Shown in pieces: positions 1-7,804 of a stretch of DNA of 64,000 nucleotides. The position numbers and the translations under genes are program-made. Source of the DNA: Microbacterium mangrovi (GTDB lineage Bacteria > Actinomycetota > Actinomycetes > Actinomycetales > Microbacteriaceae); contig NZ_JTDK01000014.1 of NCBI RefSeq assembly GCF_000802305.1, positions 1 to 64,000 on the forward strand, in the 5' to 3' direction. Numbering within the stretch: the first letter of the stretch is position 1; each line of letters opens with the position of its first letter. The notes below the pieces were generated by a model, which saw nothing but the letters and a program-made list of their open reading frames with translations, ran no database searches and was not told where the DNA came from.

Positions 1-33
1 CGGATGCACGGGGTTCCGGCATCCGCCCCGCCG

Positions 34-360
34 TCACTCCGCCTCGATCCGGTCCAGTGCGTCGTCCGCGGGCTCCGGGACGACGTGCAGCCCCTCGGGG
101 GTGTTCGCGGTGTAGCCGAGGGCCTCGAGCCAGTTGCGGTTGAGGCTCGGACGCCGGCTGCCGTAGTACTTGTACGTCAGCGCGACGTGCGCGTGGATCC
201 AGACGCTTGTGCGCCCGTCGCCCAGGCTGGGCTCGTCGCGCCACGTGAACAGGAACGGCTCATCGCGGCGCAGCTTGTTGCTGATCACCTGCTGCAGGTG
301 GAGCAGCAGCCGGTCTTCGAATTCGACCCTGAGATCATGGTCGTACGTCAGCTTTCCCAC
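34..360 (-). CDS. DUF7882-family small protein, copy 1
   Basis: A 108-residue soluble protein of an actinobacterial family labelled DUF7882, or, without support, 'ATP-dependent DNA ligase'; no ligase motif is visible. Function unknown. Conserved blocks are an N-terminal strand segment (GKLTYDHDLRVEFEDR), LRRDEPFLFTW, then SVWIHAHVALTYKYYGSRRPSLNRNWLEAL and an ANTPEGLHVVPEP end, all matched in the copies at 8977 and 9884. The GTG start at 360 is chosen because GAGGAG lies just upstream and the 8977 copy also begins with GTG-GK. The frame is open further upstream but that part does not match the paralogues. A degenerate copy of the shared promoter layout lies at 453-492. Confidence 0.75.
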   Translation of the reverse strand: MGKLTYDHDLRVEFEDRLLLHLQQVISNKLRRDEPFLFTWRDEPSLGDGRTSVWIHAHVALTYKYYGSRRPSLNRNWLEALGYTANTPEGLHVVPEPADDALDRIEAE

Positions 361-539
361 GGGAAGCTCCTCAGGTGCTTCCGCTCTTACTCGTCGACAG
401 CGGGTGACGGAGGCGTTGGCCCGGATGCTGCCGACCTTCTGGTCTGCTTTCGACGCTCCACGGTCTATCCGCAAAGCGCAAGGGGATTAAGGTTCCTCTC
501 ACCCGCAGACGCGTTTCGTGGATCAACCGCACGGCGGCC

Positions 540-579
540 TGTCAAGGTCCTCCCGGTTTCACGGGCGTCGGGCTGATCA
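540..579 (+). promoter_or_regulatory. Putative regulon promoter (weak copy)
   Basis: TGTCAAGGTCC at 540-550 is followed after 23 bp by TGATCA at 574-579, 21 bp before the ATG at 600. The box fits the shared layout, but the -10 hexamer is poor. Confidence 0.35.
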
Positions 580-599
580 TCGGCTGTGAGGAGGACGAC

Positions 600-818
600 A
601 TGAGCGATCAGCAGAACGAGCTCCCGGCGATCCACACGTGGTGGCCGTACCTGACGATCACGGCCCGTCATGCGGTGCTGATCCGACCCGCGCATCCGCT
701 CGCCCCGGAGGTCATCGAGGAGATCGAGCGGATCACCGGCGCGACTGTCGCGCCCGGATCCGTCCTGAGCGACGCCGACGTGCAGTACGTCGCCGCGCAG
801 ACGGAATTCATCGACTGA
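600..818 (+). CDS. Small hypothetical protein (72 aa)
   Basis: I do not recognise a family. The protein is short, soluble and acidic. It opens with a polar stretch and a THTWWPYLTI-like aromatic segment (HTWWPYLTITARHAVL) and then has an amphipathic helix (PEVIEEIERITGA). GAGGAG sits 5-6 bp before the ATG, so it is very likely expressed. It stands alone between the DUF7882 gene, which is divergent, and the SRPBCC gene, which is convergent, and it ends at a strong hairpin. The promoter region carries a weak copy of the shared TGTCAA box. Confidence 0.65.
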   Translation: MSDQQNELPAIHTWWPYLTITARHAVLIRPAHPLAPEVIEEIERITGATVAPGSVLSDADVQYVAAQTEFID

Positions 819-824
819 CACGAC

Positions 825-862
825 GAAGGCGGGTGCGGCCCGAGAGGACCGCACCCGCCTTC
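825..862. terminator. Bidirectional hairpin terminator
   Basis: A perfect 14-bp stem (825-838 with 849-862) and a 10-nt loop lie between two convergent genes. No long T-run follows on either side, as is usual at high GC. Confidence 0.7.
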
Positions 863-868
863 TGCACG

Positions 869-1435
869 TCAGCGGATGCCGGGATGCGACGGGGAGTCGG
901 GATCGGTGGGATCGCCGAGCTCCGGGTGCTCCAGGACGGTGCCGTAGCCGTGCGACGGATCCGACGGCGGCAGCACGTCGGTCTCGTGGATCTCGCCGCG
1001 CCAGCCGGCGCCGGTCGCACCCTCCTGCTCGACGAGTTCCTTGAAGTTCTGCAGGTCGCGGCGCACGGCCGCGTCGTCGACCGCGACGGCGGCGCCGGCC
1101 TTCTCGATGAAGGACTGCGGCTGCCATGCCATCTGCAGCGAGACGCGCGTGTGATCCGCGTCGATGGGTTCGAAATCGACCCGCCCGTGGTGCAGCGGCT
1201 CGTCGAGGCTCGTCCATTCGATGTGGTCGTCGGGCACCTGGTCCACGATCTCGGCGACGAACTGACGGGACGTGCCGCCGACCTGGACGTCCCAGCGCAG
1301 CGTGCGGTCGTCGATGTGCTCGATGGAGTTCACGGACCGCATGAAGTCGGGGAAGTCCTCGAATTGGGTCCAGCGATCGTAGGCGACCCGGATCGGGGCC
1401 GCCACGTCGGTCACGGCGGTGACGGTACTGAGCAT
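869..1435 (-). CDS. SRPBCC (START/Bet v1-like) family protein
   Basis: A 188-residue soluble protein with the helix-grip fold of the polyketide cyclase/dehydrase superfamily, which binds hydrophobic ligands; its ligand is unknown. Family signature segments are visible: VAYDRWTQFEDFPDFM near residues 18-33, VPDDHIEWTS in the middle, and SFIEKAGAAV before the C-terminal helix. It resembles the SRPBCC domain of the gas-vesicle operon protein at 27143, including a closing GWRGEI/GWRAEI. The ATG at 1435 is preceded by AAGGAGGAG; eleven further in-frame codons upstream are ignored. The gene is divergent from 1617, with a regulon-type promoter on each strand in between. Confidence 0.85.
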   Translation of the reverse strand: MLSTVTAVTDVAAPIRVAYDRWTQFEDFPDFMRSVNSIEHIDDRTLRWDVQVGGTSRQFVAEIVDQVPDDHIEWTSLDEPLHHGRVDFEPIDADHTRVSLQMAWQPQSFIEKAGAAVAVDDAAVRRDLQNFKELVEQEGATGAGWRGEIHETDVLPPSDPSHGYGTVLEHPELGDPTDPDSPSHPGIR

Positions 1436-1466
1436 GATGGTCTCCTCCTTGCTCGATCGGACGGCC

Positions 1467-1506
1467 AACGTAACCGGCGGCGGTCGCCCGGCTGAGGGGG
1501 TTGACC
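1467..1506 (-). promoter_or_regulatory. Putative regulon promoter for the SRPBCC gene
   Basis: On the minus strand GGTCAACCCCC (1506-1496) is followed by exactly 23 bp and then TACGTT (1472-1467), 32 bp before the ATG at 1435. No separate -35 hexamer is seen. Confidence 0.6.
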
Positions 1507-1553
1507 GGGTCCGGATGCTGTGGCAGGGATGCCTCCGGGCACGATGCGCTGGC

Positions 1554-1593
1554 TGTCAACCCCCTTCAGAGCCGGCAGGTGGTCGCCTACCGT
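1554..1593 (+). promoter_or_regulatory. Putative regulon promoter for the Rho_N-domain gene
   Basis: TGTCAACCCCC (1554-1564), 23 bp, TACCGT (1588-1593), 24 bp before the start codon at 1617. It is a full match to the layout shared by about ten promoters in the window. Confidence 0.65.
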
Positions 1594-1616
1594 CACGGAA
1601 TCGGAGAGGAGACACC

Positions 1617-1886
1617 ATGCCTGGACGACGCGGAAGCAACAGCATCAAGGACGAGGAGATGTACGAGAGCATGCGCCGGGAGGGCGCATCCAAGGAGAAG
1701 GCGGCGCGGGTCTCGAACGCCGCCGCCCGGGACGGCCGCTCGAAGGTCGGCCGCCGCGGTGGGGATGCCGAGAACCTCGACGAGCGGACGGTGCCGGAGC
1801 TGCGCTCGCGCGCGAAGGAACTCGGGATCAACGGCTACTCGGGCAAGAACAAGGGGCAGCTGATCGACCTGATCCGCAACCACTGA
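1617..1886 (+). CDS. Small basic protein with Rho_N-like C-terminus (DUF7218 type)
   Basis: An 89-residue charged protein. The N-terminal half (SIKDEEMYESMRREGASKEKAARVSNA, here broken up: DEEMYESMRREG then SKEKAARVSN) is typical of the DUF7218 group. The C-terminal 35 residues (TVPELRSRAKELGI ... KNKGQLIDLIRNH) form the SAP/Rho N-terminal helix-extended loop-helix, a nucleic-acid-binding fold. A role in DNA or RNA binding is inferred only from that fold. The ATG at 1617 follows GGAGAGGAG. Upstream is a full copy of the shared regulon promoter, and downstream is a strong hairpin. Confidence 0.8.
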   Translation: MPGRRGSNSIKDEEMYESMRREGASKEKAARVSNAAARDGRSKVGRRGGDAENLDERTVPELRSRAKELGINGYSGKNKGQLIDLIRNH

Positions 1887-1888
1887 CG

Positions 1889-1928
1889 GCAGCGGGCGAC
1901 GGGGGTGGAGGCCCCCGTCGCCCGCTGC
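1889..1928. terminator. Bidirectional hairpin terminator
   Basis: A 17-bp perfect stem (1889-1905 with 1912-1928) and a 6-nt loop start 2 bp after the stop of the Rho_N gene. The convergent gene at 1946 ends on the other side. Confidence 0.8.
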
Positions 1929-1945
1929 GGTGTCGACCCGCGGGC

Positions 1946-2239
1946 TCAGCCCGACGGGTTGTCGAACGGCAGGCCGCGGCCGTCGGTGGTCGCCGGCATC
2001 CGTCCGGTCGCGATTCCCGGCGGCGGGACCGGATTGTGGAAGCGGTCGGCGGGCACGATGTGCCGCGATCCTGCAGCCTCGGCGAGCGCGCGTCCCATCG
2101 TGACGGCCTCGTCGTAGTCCGAGAAGCTCAGTTCGTGGCTCGGATCGCCCACCACGCGGGTCACCCAGTAGCCGCGCTCGGACAGCGTCTCGACATCGCC
2201 GTCCTGCAGTGCTTCGCTGTCGTCGGGTGTCGGAGACAT
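1946..2239 (-). CDS. Small DUF2188-like protein
   Basis: A 97-residue soluble protein. The middle (GYWVTRVVGDPSHEL, then SDYDEAVTMGRALAEAAGSRHIV) has the pattern of DUF2188: a short beta hairpin, a helix carrying 'EAVxxGRxLAE', and a last strand. The proline-rich C-terminal tail is probably disordered. Function unknown. The ATG at 2239 is preceded by GAAAGGA. The gene stands alone and has a full copy of the regulon promoter 31 bp upstream. Confidence 0.65.
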   Translation of the reverse strand: MSPTPDDSEALQDGDVETLSERGYWVTRVVGDPSHELSFSDYDEAVTMGRALAEAAGSRHIVPADRFHNPVPPPGIATGRMPATTDGRGLPFDNPSG

Positions 2240-2269
2240 CGGTCACCGTCCTTTCGATCGAGACCGCCC

Positions 2270-2309
2270 ACGCTAAGGAGGGCCGTCCGGCCACGCACGG
2301 GGGTTGACA
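2270..2309 (-). promoter_or_regulatory. Putative regulon promoter for the DUF2188-like gene
   Basis: On the minus strand TGTCAACCCCC (2309-2299), 23 bp, TAGCGT (2275-2270). There is no plus-strand gene nearby, so this copy fixes the working orientation of the box. Confidence 0.65.
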
Positions 2310-2336
2310 GCGCCTGGAATCCCGCCCACGGCCGGC

Positions 2337-2930
2337 TCAGGACGTGCCGCGCGCGGCGGTGCGGGCCTCGTCGTGGGCGTTCCAGGCGATGCGCTCGACG
2401 AGGGATCCCGGCGACTCGTCGGCGAAGTAGTCGAGGATGCGCACCTGCCCGCCGTACTGCTCCACCAGGTCCATCTCGGGCAGGCGCTCGCCGGCGTAGT
2501 CGCCGCCCTTCGCGTAGATCACGGGTCGGAGGGCCGCGAGAAGCCGCAGAGGGGTGTCGTCGGCGAACACCACCACGAAGTCGACGCAGCCGAACGCGCC
2601 GACCACCCGTGCCCGGTCGACGAGGGAGTCGACCGGTCGGCCGGGGCCGGCCCGGCGCGCGGCCGAGGCATCGTCGTGGAGTCCGACGACGAGGGTGTCG
2701 CCGAGCGTGCTGGCCTGCACCAGATGTGCGGCGTGGCCCGCGTGCAGCAGGTCGAAGCATCCGCTGACGAACACGGTGGTGCTTCCCGCGGTCGTGAGCG
2801 ACCGCACCGCGTCGGGTACCCGGGCGGCCGGAAGGAGAGCGGCCGGATGCCGCGGATGCGCCGGCGCACCGGCATCCGCCCCGTCGTCGGCGACGGCGCG
2901 GATTCCGTGCAGGTGGAGCGGACCGGACAT
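2337..2930 (-). CDS. Orphan cytidylyltransferase-like (RfaE/HldE C-terminal type) protein
   Basis: A 197-residue nucleotidyltransferase of the HIGH superfamily. The motif VSGCFDLLHAGHAAHL, with HAGH as the nucleotide-binding HxGH, lies around residues 75-90. Further on come LVVGLHDDAS and VIYAKGGDYAGE, the pattern of D-glycero-beta-D-manno-heptose 1-phosphate adenylyltransferases. In the family this activates a sugar phosphate. No heptose kinase, isomerase or LPS gene is present here, so the substrate is unknown. About 55 N-terminal residues, Ala/Pro-rich, precede the domain. The ATG at 2930 follows GAAAGGGAA. A looser copy of the regulon box (GGCAAGCCCCT, 23 bp, CATCCT) may lie upstream. Confidence 0.8.
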   Translation of the reverse strand: MSGPLHLHGIRAVADDGADAGAPAHPRHPAALLPAARVPDAVRSLTTAGSTTVFVSGCFDLLHAGHAAHLVQASTLGDTLVVGLHDDASAARRAGPGRPVDSLVDRARVVGAFGCVDFVVVFADDTPLRLLAALRPVIYAKGGDYAGERLPEMDLVEQYGGQVRILDYFADESPGSLVERIAWNAHDEARTAARGTS

Positions 2931-3067
2931 CCTGATTCCCTTTCGACGATCCGAGGATGCCCCCGGTCGCCCGTGCAACGGGAGGGGCTTGCCGCGACGG
3001 CGGCACCGGTGCTAGCGGGCTCGCCGCGACGGCCGACGTGCGGGCGGATGGAGTCGTTCGCCGTGGA

Positions 3068-3107
3068 TGTCAAGGGGGGCGACCGTCCGGGCGATCCCGC
3101 GCATGCT
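3068..3107 (+). promoter_or_regulatory. Putative regulon promoter for the redox cluster
   Basis: TGTCAAGGGGG (3068-3078), 23 bp, CATGCT (3102-3107), 36 bp before the ATG at 3143. The box has a G-run where others have a C-run; spacing is unchanged. Confidence 0.45.
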
Positions 3108-3142
3108 CGGGCAGACCACCGTTCGGAAAGGGAGGGATCTCC

Positions 3143-3700
3143 ATGTCTGTGATGTCCGCGTCGGCGAAGCTGCCGACCGCGTTTCGCCACGAGACGCCGT
3201 CTCCGCATCGTCGGGTGAGAGGGAAAGACATGATCCGGATGCCCCGATTCCTCCGCAGAGAGCCCCCCGTGGTCGCAGCCCCCGCGCGGCTGATCGAGGA
3301 CGTCCGGCACGGCCGGTTCGAACGGACCATGTCGGCATGCGCGGCCGCCGGCGCCCTCGTCACGACGGCCGAGATCTTCTTCGAGCACGACAAGGCGAGC
3401 TTCGGCGACCCGTGGATGTGGCTGCCGATCGCCCTGGGACCCGTGGAGGCGGTCGCCGCGACCGCCGGATTCTTCCGCAGGGGAGCGGCCAAGACGGTGC
3501 TGCCGGCGGCATCCGTCCTGGTGATCGCCAACGGCCTGCACGGCACCTACCTCCATGCCCGGGGCATCTCGCAGAAACCCGGCGGCTGGCGCAACTTCCG
3601 CTACAACATGGAGATGGGGCCGCCGCTGTTCGCACCCCTGCTGGTGACCCTGGTGGGCGGCATGGGCGTGCTCGCCGCGATCCTGAGGCGGGAACGATGA
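3143..3700 (+). CDS. Membrane protein heading the GMC oxidoreductase cluster
   Basis: A 185-residue protein with about three or four hydrophobic segments after a basic N-terminus: around MSACAAAGALVTTAEIFF, WMWLPIALGPVEAVAATAGF, TVLPAASVLVIANGL and LLVTLVGGMGVLAAIL. No catalytic motif is visible and I know no function. It starts the four- to six-gene run 3143-9321 and overlaps the next gene by an ATGA junction, so it may anchor the following dehydrogenase subunits in the membrane; this is inference. The ATG at 3143 has GGAGGG six bases upstream. An alternative ATG at 3230, with GAGAGGGAAAG upstream, would remove 29 residues. Confidence 0.7.
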   Translation: MSVMSASAKLPTAFRHETPSPHRRVRGKDMIRMPRFLRREPPVVAAPARLIEDVRHGRFERTMSACAAAGALVTTAEIFFEHDKASFGDPWMWLPIALGPVEAVAATAGFFRRGAAKTVLPAASVLVIANGLHGTYLHARGISQKPGGWRNFRYNMEMGPPLFAPLLVTLVGGMGVLAAILRRER

Positions 3701-4341
3701 GCCTCGACCGCCCCGTCGAGCGTGAGCCCCGCTTTCCCGGGTTCGACCCCCTGAATGCGCAGCGCCAGTGGGACGATGACACCCGCATGGCGATCCGACG
3801 GCGGATGGAGCCGCCCGTGCCGCGGTTCTTCACGGGGGCGGAGCGCCGCACGGCGGCGGCCCTCCTCGATCACCTGATGGGGCAGCCGCCGGGGCCCGCC
3901 GGTCAGCACATCCCGCTCGTGCAGATGGTGGACGACCGGCTCGCCCACGACCAGACCGACGGCTGGTACTTCGACACCATGCCGCCCGATCGCCAGGCAT
4001 GGCGGCAGAGCCTGGCCGGGCTGGATGCCGACGCCTGCGACCGCCATTCCGTCTCGTTCGCGGCGATGAGCGACGAGGATCAGCGCGACCTCATCGAGAC
4101 GGTGCGCACCTGGCCCCACGAGCGGTGGCACGATCTGCCGCCGGCAGCGCTGTGGAGCCTGTGGACCCGGTACGCCGCGACCGCGTTCTACTCGCATCCC
4201 GCCGCCTGGGCGGAGATCGGGTTCGACGGCCCCGCCTACCCGCGCGGCTATCGCAACCTCGGCATCGACCGGCTGGAGGGGATGGAGATGCCGGATGCCC
4301 GCAGCGAGTCGTCCGGCACCGGCCCGGAGGGACGCCGATGA
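3697..4341 (+). CDS. Gluconate 2-dehydrogenase subunit 3 family protein
   Basis: A 214-residue soluble protein of the small-subunit family that pairs with flavin-dependent GMC dehydrogenases. Visible features are RRMEPPVPRFFTGAERRT near residues 28-45 and the all-helical middle, ending with the family-typical TAFYSHPAAWAEIGFDGPAYPRGY around residues 160-185. In the family it stabilises, and often helps export, the catalytic subunit. It overlaps both neighbours by ATGA (3697-3700 and 4338-4341), so translational coupling with the GMC subunit is likely. Confidence 0.85.
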   Translation: MSLDRPVEREPRFPGFDPLNAQRQWDDDTRMAIRRRMEPPVPRFFTGAERRTAAALLDHLMGQPPGPAGQHIPLVQMVDDRLAHDQTDGWYFDTMPPDRQAWRQSLAGLDADACDRHSVSFAAMSDEDQRDLIETVRTWPHERWHDLPPAALWSLWTRYAATAFYSHPAAWAEIGFDGPAYPRGYRNLGIDRLEGMEMPDARSESSGTGPEGRR

Positions 4342-5981
4342 GCGTGCGCGCCCGCAACGAGTCGGCGTGGCTGCTCGACGCGCACGGCGGCATCCCCGCC
4401 GAACTCCTGGAGGGGATGCGTCGCTACTCCGACGCGGAGGAGCTGGATGCCGTCATCGTGGGCGCCGGCGCGGGCGGCGCGACGATGCTGCAGCGCCTCG
4501 CCCGACACGGCTGGCGGGTGGCGGCGCTCGAGGCCGGCCCGTTCTGGGACCCCGAGACCGACTGGGTGAGCGACGAGGCCGGATCGCACGACCTCTACTG
4601 GACCGAGCCGCGCCAGATCGGCGGCTCTGACCCCGTGCCGCTCGGATCCAACAACTCCGGGCGCGGCGTCGGGGGGTCGATGGTGCACTTCGCCGGGTAC
4701 ATGCCGCGGCTGCATCCCAGCGACTTCCGCACGCAGACCCTCGACGGCGTCGGCGCCGACTGGCCGCTGGCGTACGACGACCTCTGCCCCTACTACGTCG
4801 ACCTCGAGCAGGAACTTCCCGTCGCCGGGGCGCACTGGCCGTGGGGCGACCCGCACGGCTATCCGCAGCGTCCGCATCCGGTGGGCGGCAACGGCGAGGT
4901 CTTCCAGCGGGGTGCGGAGGGCGCCGGCATCCGCGCCGAGGTGGGTCCCGTCGCGATCTCCAACGGCCGGTTCGGCAACCGCCCGCACTGCATCTACCGC
5001 GGCTTCTGTCTTCAGGGGTGCAAGGTGAACGCGAAGGCGTCGCCGCTCATCACGCACCTTCCGGATGCCCTCGCCCACGGCGCCGAAGTGCGCGCCGACT
5101 GCATGGTGACCCGCATCGAGATCGACCGGCGCACGGGCCTCGCCACCGGCGTCCGGTACCAGCACGACGGCCACGAGTACTTCCAGCGGGCGCGCATCGT
5201 GATCGTCGCCGGCTATTCGATCGAGACGCCGCGGCTGCTGCTGAGCTCCACGTCGGCGCGGTTCCCGGACGGCCTGTGCAACGACCACGACCTCGTCGGC
5301 CGGTACGTCATGGTGCAGGGCGCCCCGCAGACCGGCGGCCGGTTCGAGCAGGAGATCCGCATGTTCAAAGCGCCGCCGCCCGAGGTGAGCACCGAGCAGT
5401 TCTACGAGACCGACCCGTCCCGCCCGTTCAAACGCGGATTCAGCATCCAGAACGTGTCCCCGCTGCCGATCACGTGGGCCGAGCACGTCATGGCCCAGGG
5501 GCACTGGGGTGCGGATATGCGCGAGCGGATGTCGGACTACGTGCACTGGGCCTGCCTCGGCGCGCTCTGCGAGTTCCTGCCGCTGGCCGACAACCGGGTC
5601 ACCCTCACCGACCGGGAGGGGCCGGACGGCCTGCGCATTCCGCACTTCGCATACAGCCAGTGCGACAACGACCGACGCAACGTGGAGGCCGCCGAGCGGG
5701 TCATGCAGGAGATCCTGCACGCGGCCGGGGCGACCGAGACGATGACGATCCAGCGGTTCGCGCACCTCGTCGGCGGCGCCCGCATGGGCGCGAGCGCCGA
5801 AGAGGGCGTCGTGGACCGGGACTGCCGGGCCTTCGCCGTTCCGAACCTGCTCATCACCGACGGCAGCGTGCTGCCGACGCAGGGCAGCGCCAACCCGGCG
5901 CTGACCATCATGGCGATCGCCGCACGCGCCGCGGACCGGCTCGCGGCCGATCCGACGCCGGAAAGAAGGGGAACATCATGA
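4338..5981 (+). CDS. GMC family oxidoreductase (flavin dehydrogenase catalytic subunit)
   Basis: A 547-residue FAD enzyme. The dinucleotide-binding motif VGAGAGGA lies at residues 41-48. A CIYRGFCLQGCKVNAK Cys cluster follows in the first half, and the C-terminal GMC signature is DGSVLPTQGSANPALTIMA. It matches the large subunits of gluconate-type sugar or sugar-acid dehydrogenases, which oxidise an alcohol group and pass electrons to the respiratory chain. No cytochrome c subunit is encoded nearby, so the acceptor is unknown. It is coupled by 4-bp overlaps to the subunit 3 gene and to the ThDP enzyme, which suggests a joint pathway. The substrate cannot be read from sequence. Confidence 0.9.
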   Translation: MSVRARNESAWLLDAHGGIPAELLEGMRRYSDAEELDAVIVGAGAGGATMLQRLARHGWRVAALEAGPFWDPETDWVSDEAGSHDLYWTEPRQIGGSDPVPLGSNNSGRGVGGSMVHFAGYMPRLHPSDFRTQTLDGVGADWPLAYDDLCPYYVDLEQELPVAGAHWPWGDPHGYPQRPHPVGGNGEVFQRGAEGAGIRAEVGPVAISNGRFGNRPHCIYRGFCLQGCKVNAKASPLITHLPDALAHGAEVRADCMVTRIEIDRRTGLATGVRYQHDGHEYFQRARIVIVAGYSIETPRLLLSSTSARFPDGLCNDHDLVGRYVMVQGAPQTGGRFEQEIRMFKAPPPEVSTEQFYETDPSRPFKRGFSIQNVSPLPITWAEHVMAQGHWGADMRERMSDYVHWACLGALCEFLPLADNRVTLTDREGPDGLRIPHFAYSQCDNDRRNVEAAERVMQEILHAAGATETMTIQRFAHLVGGARMGASAEEGVVDRDCRAFAVPNLLITDGSVLPTQGSANPALTIMAIAARAADRLAADPTPERRGTS

Positions 5982-7804
5982 CCAGGACAGTCAGCGATCT
6001 CGTGATCGAACTGCTCAAGGAGTGGGGGGTGACCCGCATCTTCGGATTCCCCGGCGACGGCATCGGCGCCTTCGACGGGGCGCTCGGAGCCGACGATCGC
6101 ACCGGCGAGGGACTGCACTACGTGCGCCCCACCCATGAGGAGATCTGCGCGCTGATGGCGACCGCGTACGCCAAGTTCACCGGCGAGGTGGGCGTGTGCG
6201 TCGCGACCTCCAGCCCCGGGGCGTTCCACATGCTGAACGGGCTGTACGACGCGCAGATGGACAACCAGCCGGTGGTCGCGATCGTCGGGCAGCAGGGACT
6301 CGCGGCGCTCGGCACGGCGACGCAGCAGGAGAACAACCTCGAGCGCGTGTTCCAGGACGTCGCCTGCTACGTGCAGACCATCGTGAGTCCGGCGCAGGTC
6401 GAAGCCGTGGTCGACACAGCCTTCCGCACCGCTCGGCTGCGCCTGCAGCCGGCGGTCATCGTGCTGCCGCACGACGTGCAGGCGATGCCCGCGCCGGAGC
6501 CGCCGCGCGCGCACTGGGTGTCGCGGTCCAGCTCGGTGGCGGCATCCGGACGCGTCGTCCCGCCCGGCGACCAGCTGCAGCAGGCCGCGAACGTCATCAA
6601 CGCCGGCGAGAGGGTGACGTTCCTCGTCGGGGCCGGGGCCTCCGGCGCGACCGACGAGGTGCTGCGGGCGGCGGACCTCGCCGGCGCCGGGATCATCACG
6701 GCCCTGCGCGGCAAGGACGTCATCCCCTCCGACGTCCCGCACCACACGCAGCAGCTGGGCCTTCTCGGCTCGCTTCCGAGCCTGCACCAGGTCGCGAAGT
6801 GCGACACGCTCGTGCTCCTCGGCACCAACTACCCGTACGGCGAGTTCCTGCCGCCCAGCGGCAGCGCCCGGGCCGTGCAGATCGACCTGCGGCCCGAGCA
6901 GCTCGGCCTGCGGTATCCGACCGAGGTCAACCTGTGGGGCGACGTGGGCGCGACGCTACAGGCGCTGATCCCGCTGCTGCACGAGAAGCACGATCGGGCG
7001 TGGCAGCACAAGGTCGCCCAGGAGATGACCGAGTGGGAGGACGAGATGACCGCGCAGGCGCTCGTCGAATACGGCGACGGCGCCAATCCGCGTCGCGTCT
7101 TCCACGAGCTGAACTCGCGGCTTCCCGAGGGGGCGGTCGTCACGGCGGATGCCGGCACCACGGCGGACTGGTACGGACACCACATCCGCCTGCGCCGGGG
7201 GATGCGCGGCGACCTGTCCGGGCGCCTGGCCACCATGATGGCGTCGATGCCGTACGCGGTGGCGGCGAAGTTCGCATTCCCGGATCGGCCGGTCGTGTGC
7301 ACGATCGGCGACGGCGCGTTCCAGATGCTCGGCATGAACGAGCTGATCACGGTCCGCAAGTACCGGCGGGAGTGGCAGAACCAGCAGCTGGTCGTGCTCG
7401 TCATGCACAACGACGACCTCGCCCAGGTGTCCTGGGAGATGCGCACCGAGGATGCCGACCCGGTGTGGCGCGGCGCGCAGGACGTCGAGTCGGTCGACTA
7501 CGCGGGCTTCGCGCGGCTGCTCGGATTCCAGGGCATCCGCGTGGACCGCGACGACCAGATCGAGGAGGCGCTGGACACGGCCTTCGCGACCGGCGGCGTC
7601 ACCCTGATCGACGCGTACGTCAGCCGCAACGTGCCGCCGCTGCCGCCGCACATCACCAAGGAGTACACGAAGAACGTCGGCAAGGCGCTGCTGCAGGGCG
7701 ACCCGTTCGAGAAGGACGTCATCAAGGATTCCGCGCGGGCACTCGCCACCGAAGCGGTGCAGCGCGTCAAGGGGGTGCTGCATGTCGGGCACAGCGATGG
7801 CTGA
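5978..7804 (+). CDS. Thiamine-diphosphate enzyme, pyruvate oxidase/PoxB-like
   Basis: A 608-residue enzyme with the three domains of the acetolactate synthase/pyruvate oxidase family. The N-terminal pyrimidine-binding part carries the activating glutamate in RPTHEEICALMATAYAKF (about residues 48-65). A central Rossmann-like domain follows (TFLVGAGASG). The C-terminal diphosphate-binding part has GDG at 444-446 and an HNDD where most relatives have NN. This Asn-Asp variant is seen in PoxB-like 'thiamine pyrophosphate-requiring' proteins. It probably decarboxylates a 2-oxo acid made from the GMC product. It starts at ATGA over the previous stop and its end overlaps the next start by 23 bp. Confidence 0.88.
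   Translation: MTRTVSDLVIELLKEWGVTRIFGFPGDGIGAFDGALGADDRTGEGLHYVRPTHEEICALMATAYAKFTGEVGVCVATSSPGAFHMLNGLYDAQMDNQPVVAIVGQQGLAALGTATQQENNLERVFQDVACYVQTIVSPAQVEAVVDTAFRTARLRLQPAVIVLPHDVQAMPAPEPPRAHWVSRSSSVAASGRVVPPGDQLQQAANVINAGERVTFLVGAGASGATDEVLRAADLAGAGIITALRGKDVIPSDVPHHTQQLGLLGSLPSLHQVAKCDTLVLLGTNYPYGEFLPPSGSARAVQIDLRPEQLGLRYPTEVNLWGDVGATLQALIPLLHEKHDRAWQHKVAQEMTEWEDEMTAQALVEYGDGANPRRVFHELNSRLPEGAVVTADAGTTADWYGHHIRLRRGMRGDLSGRLATMMASMPYAVAAKFAFPDRPVVCTIGDGAFQMLGMNELITVRKYRREWQNQQLVVLVMHNDDLAQVSWEMRTEDADPVWRGAQDVESVDYAGFARLLGFQGIRVDRDDQIEEALDTAFATGGVTLIDAYVSRNVPPLPPHITKEYTKNVGKALLQGDPFEKDVIKDSARALATEAVQRVKGVLHVGHSDG

Noticed and set aside
2299..2309. GGGGTTGACA as an ordinary plus-strand -35 element
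   Set aside because: No -10 follows at 16-19 bp and no plus-strand gene lies downstream; only the opposite orientation fits a gene.
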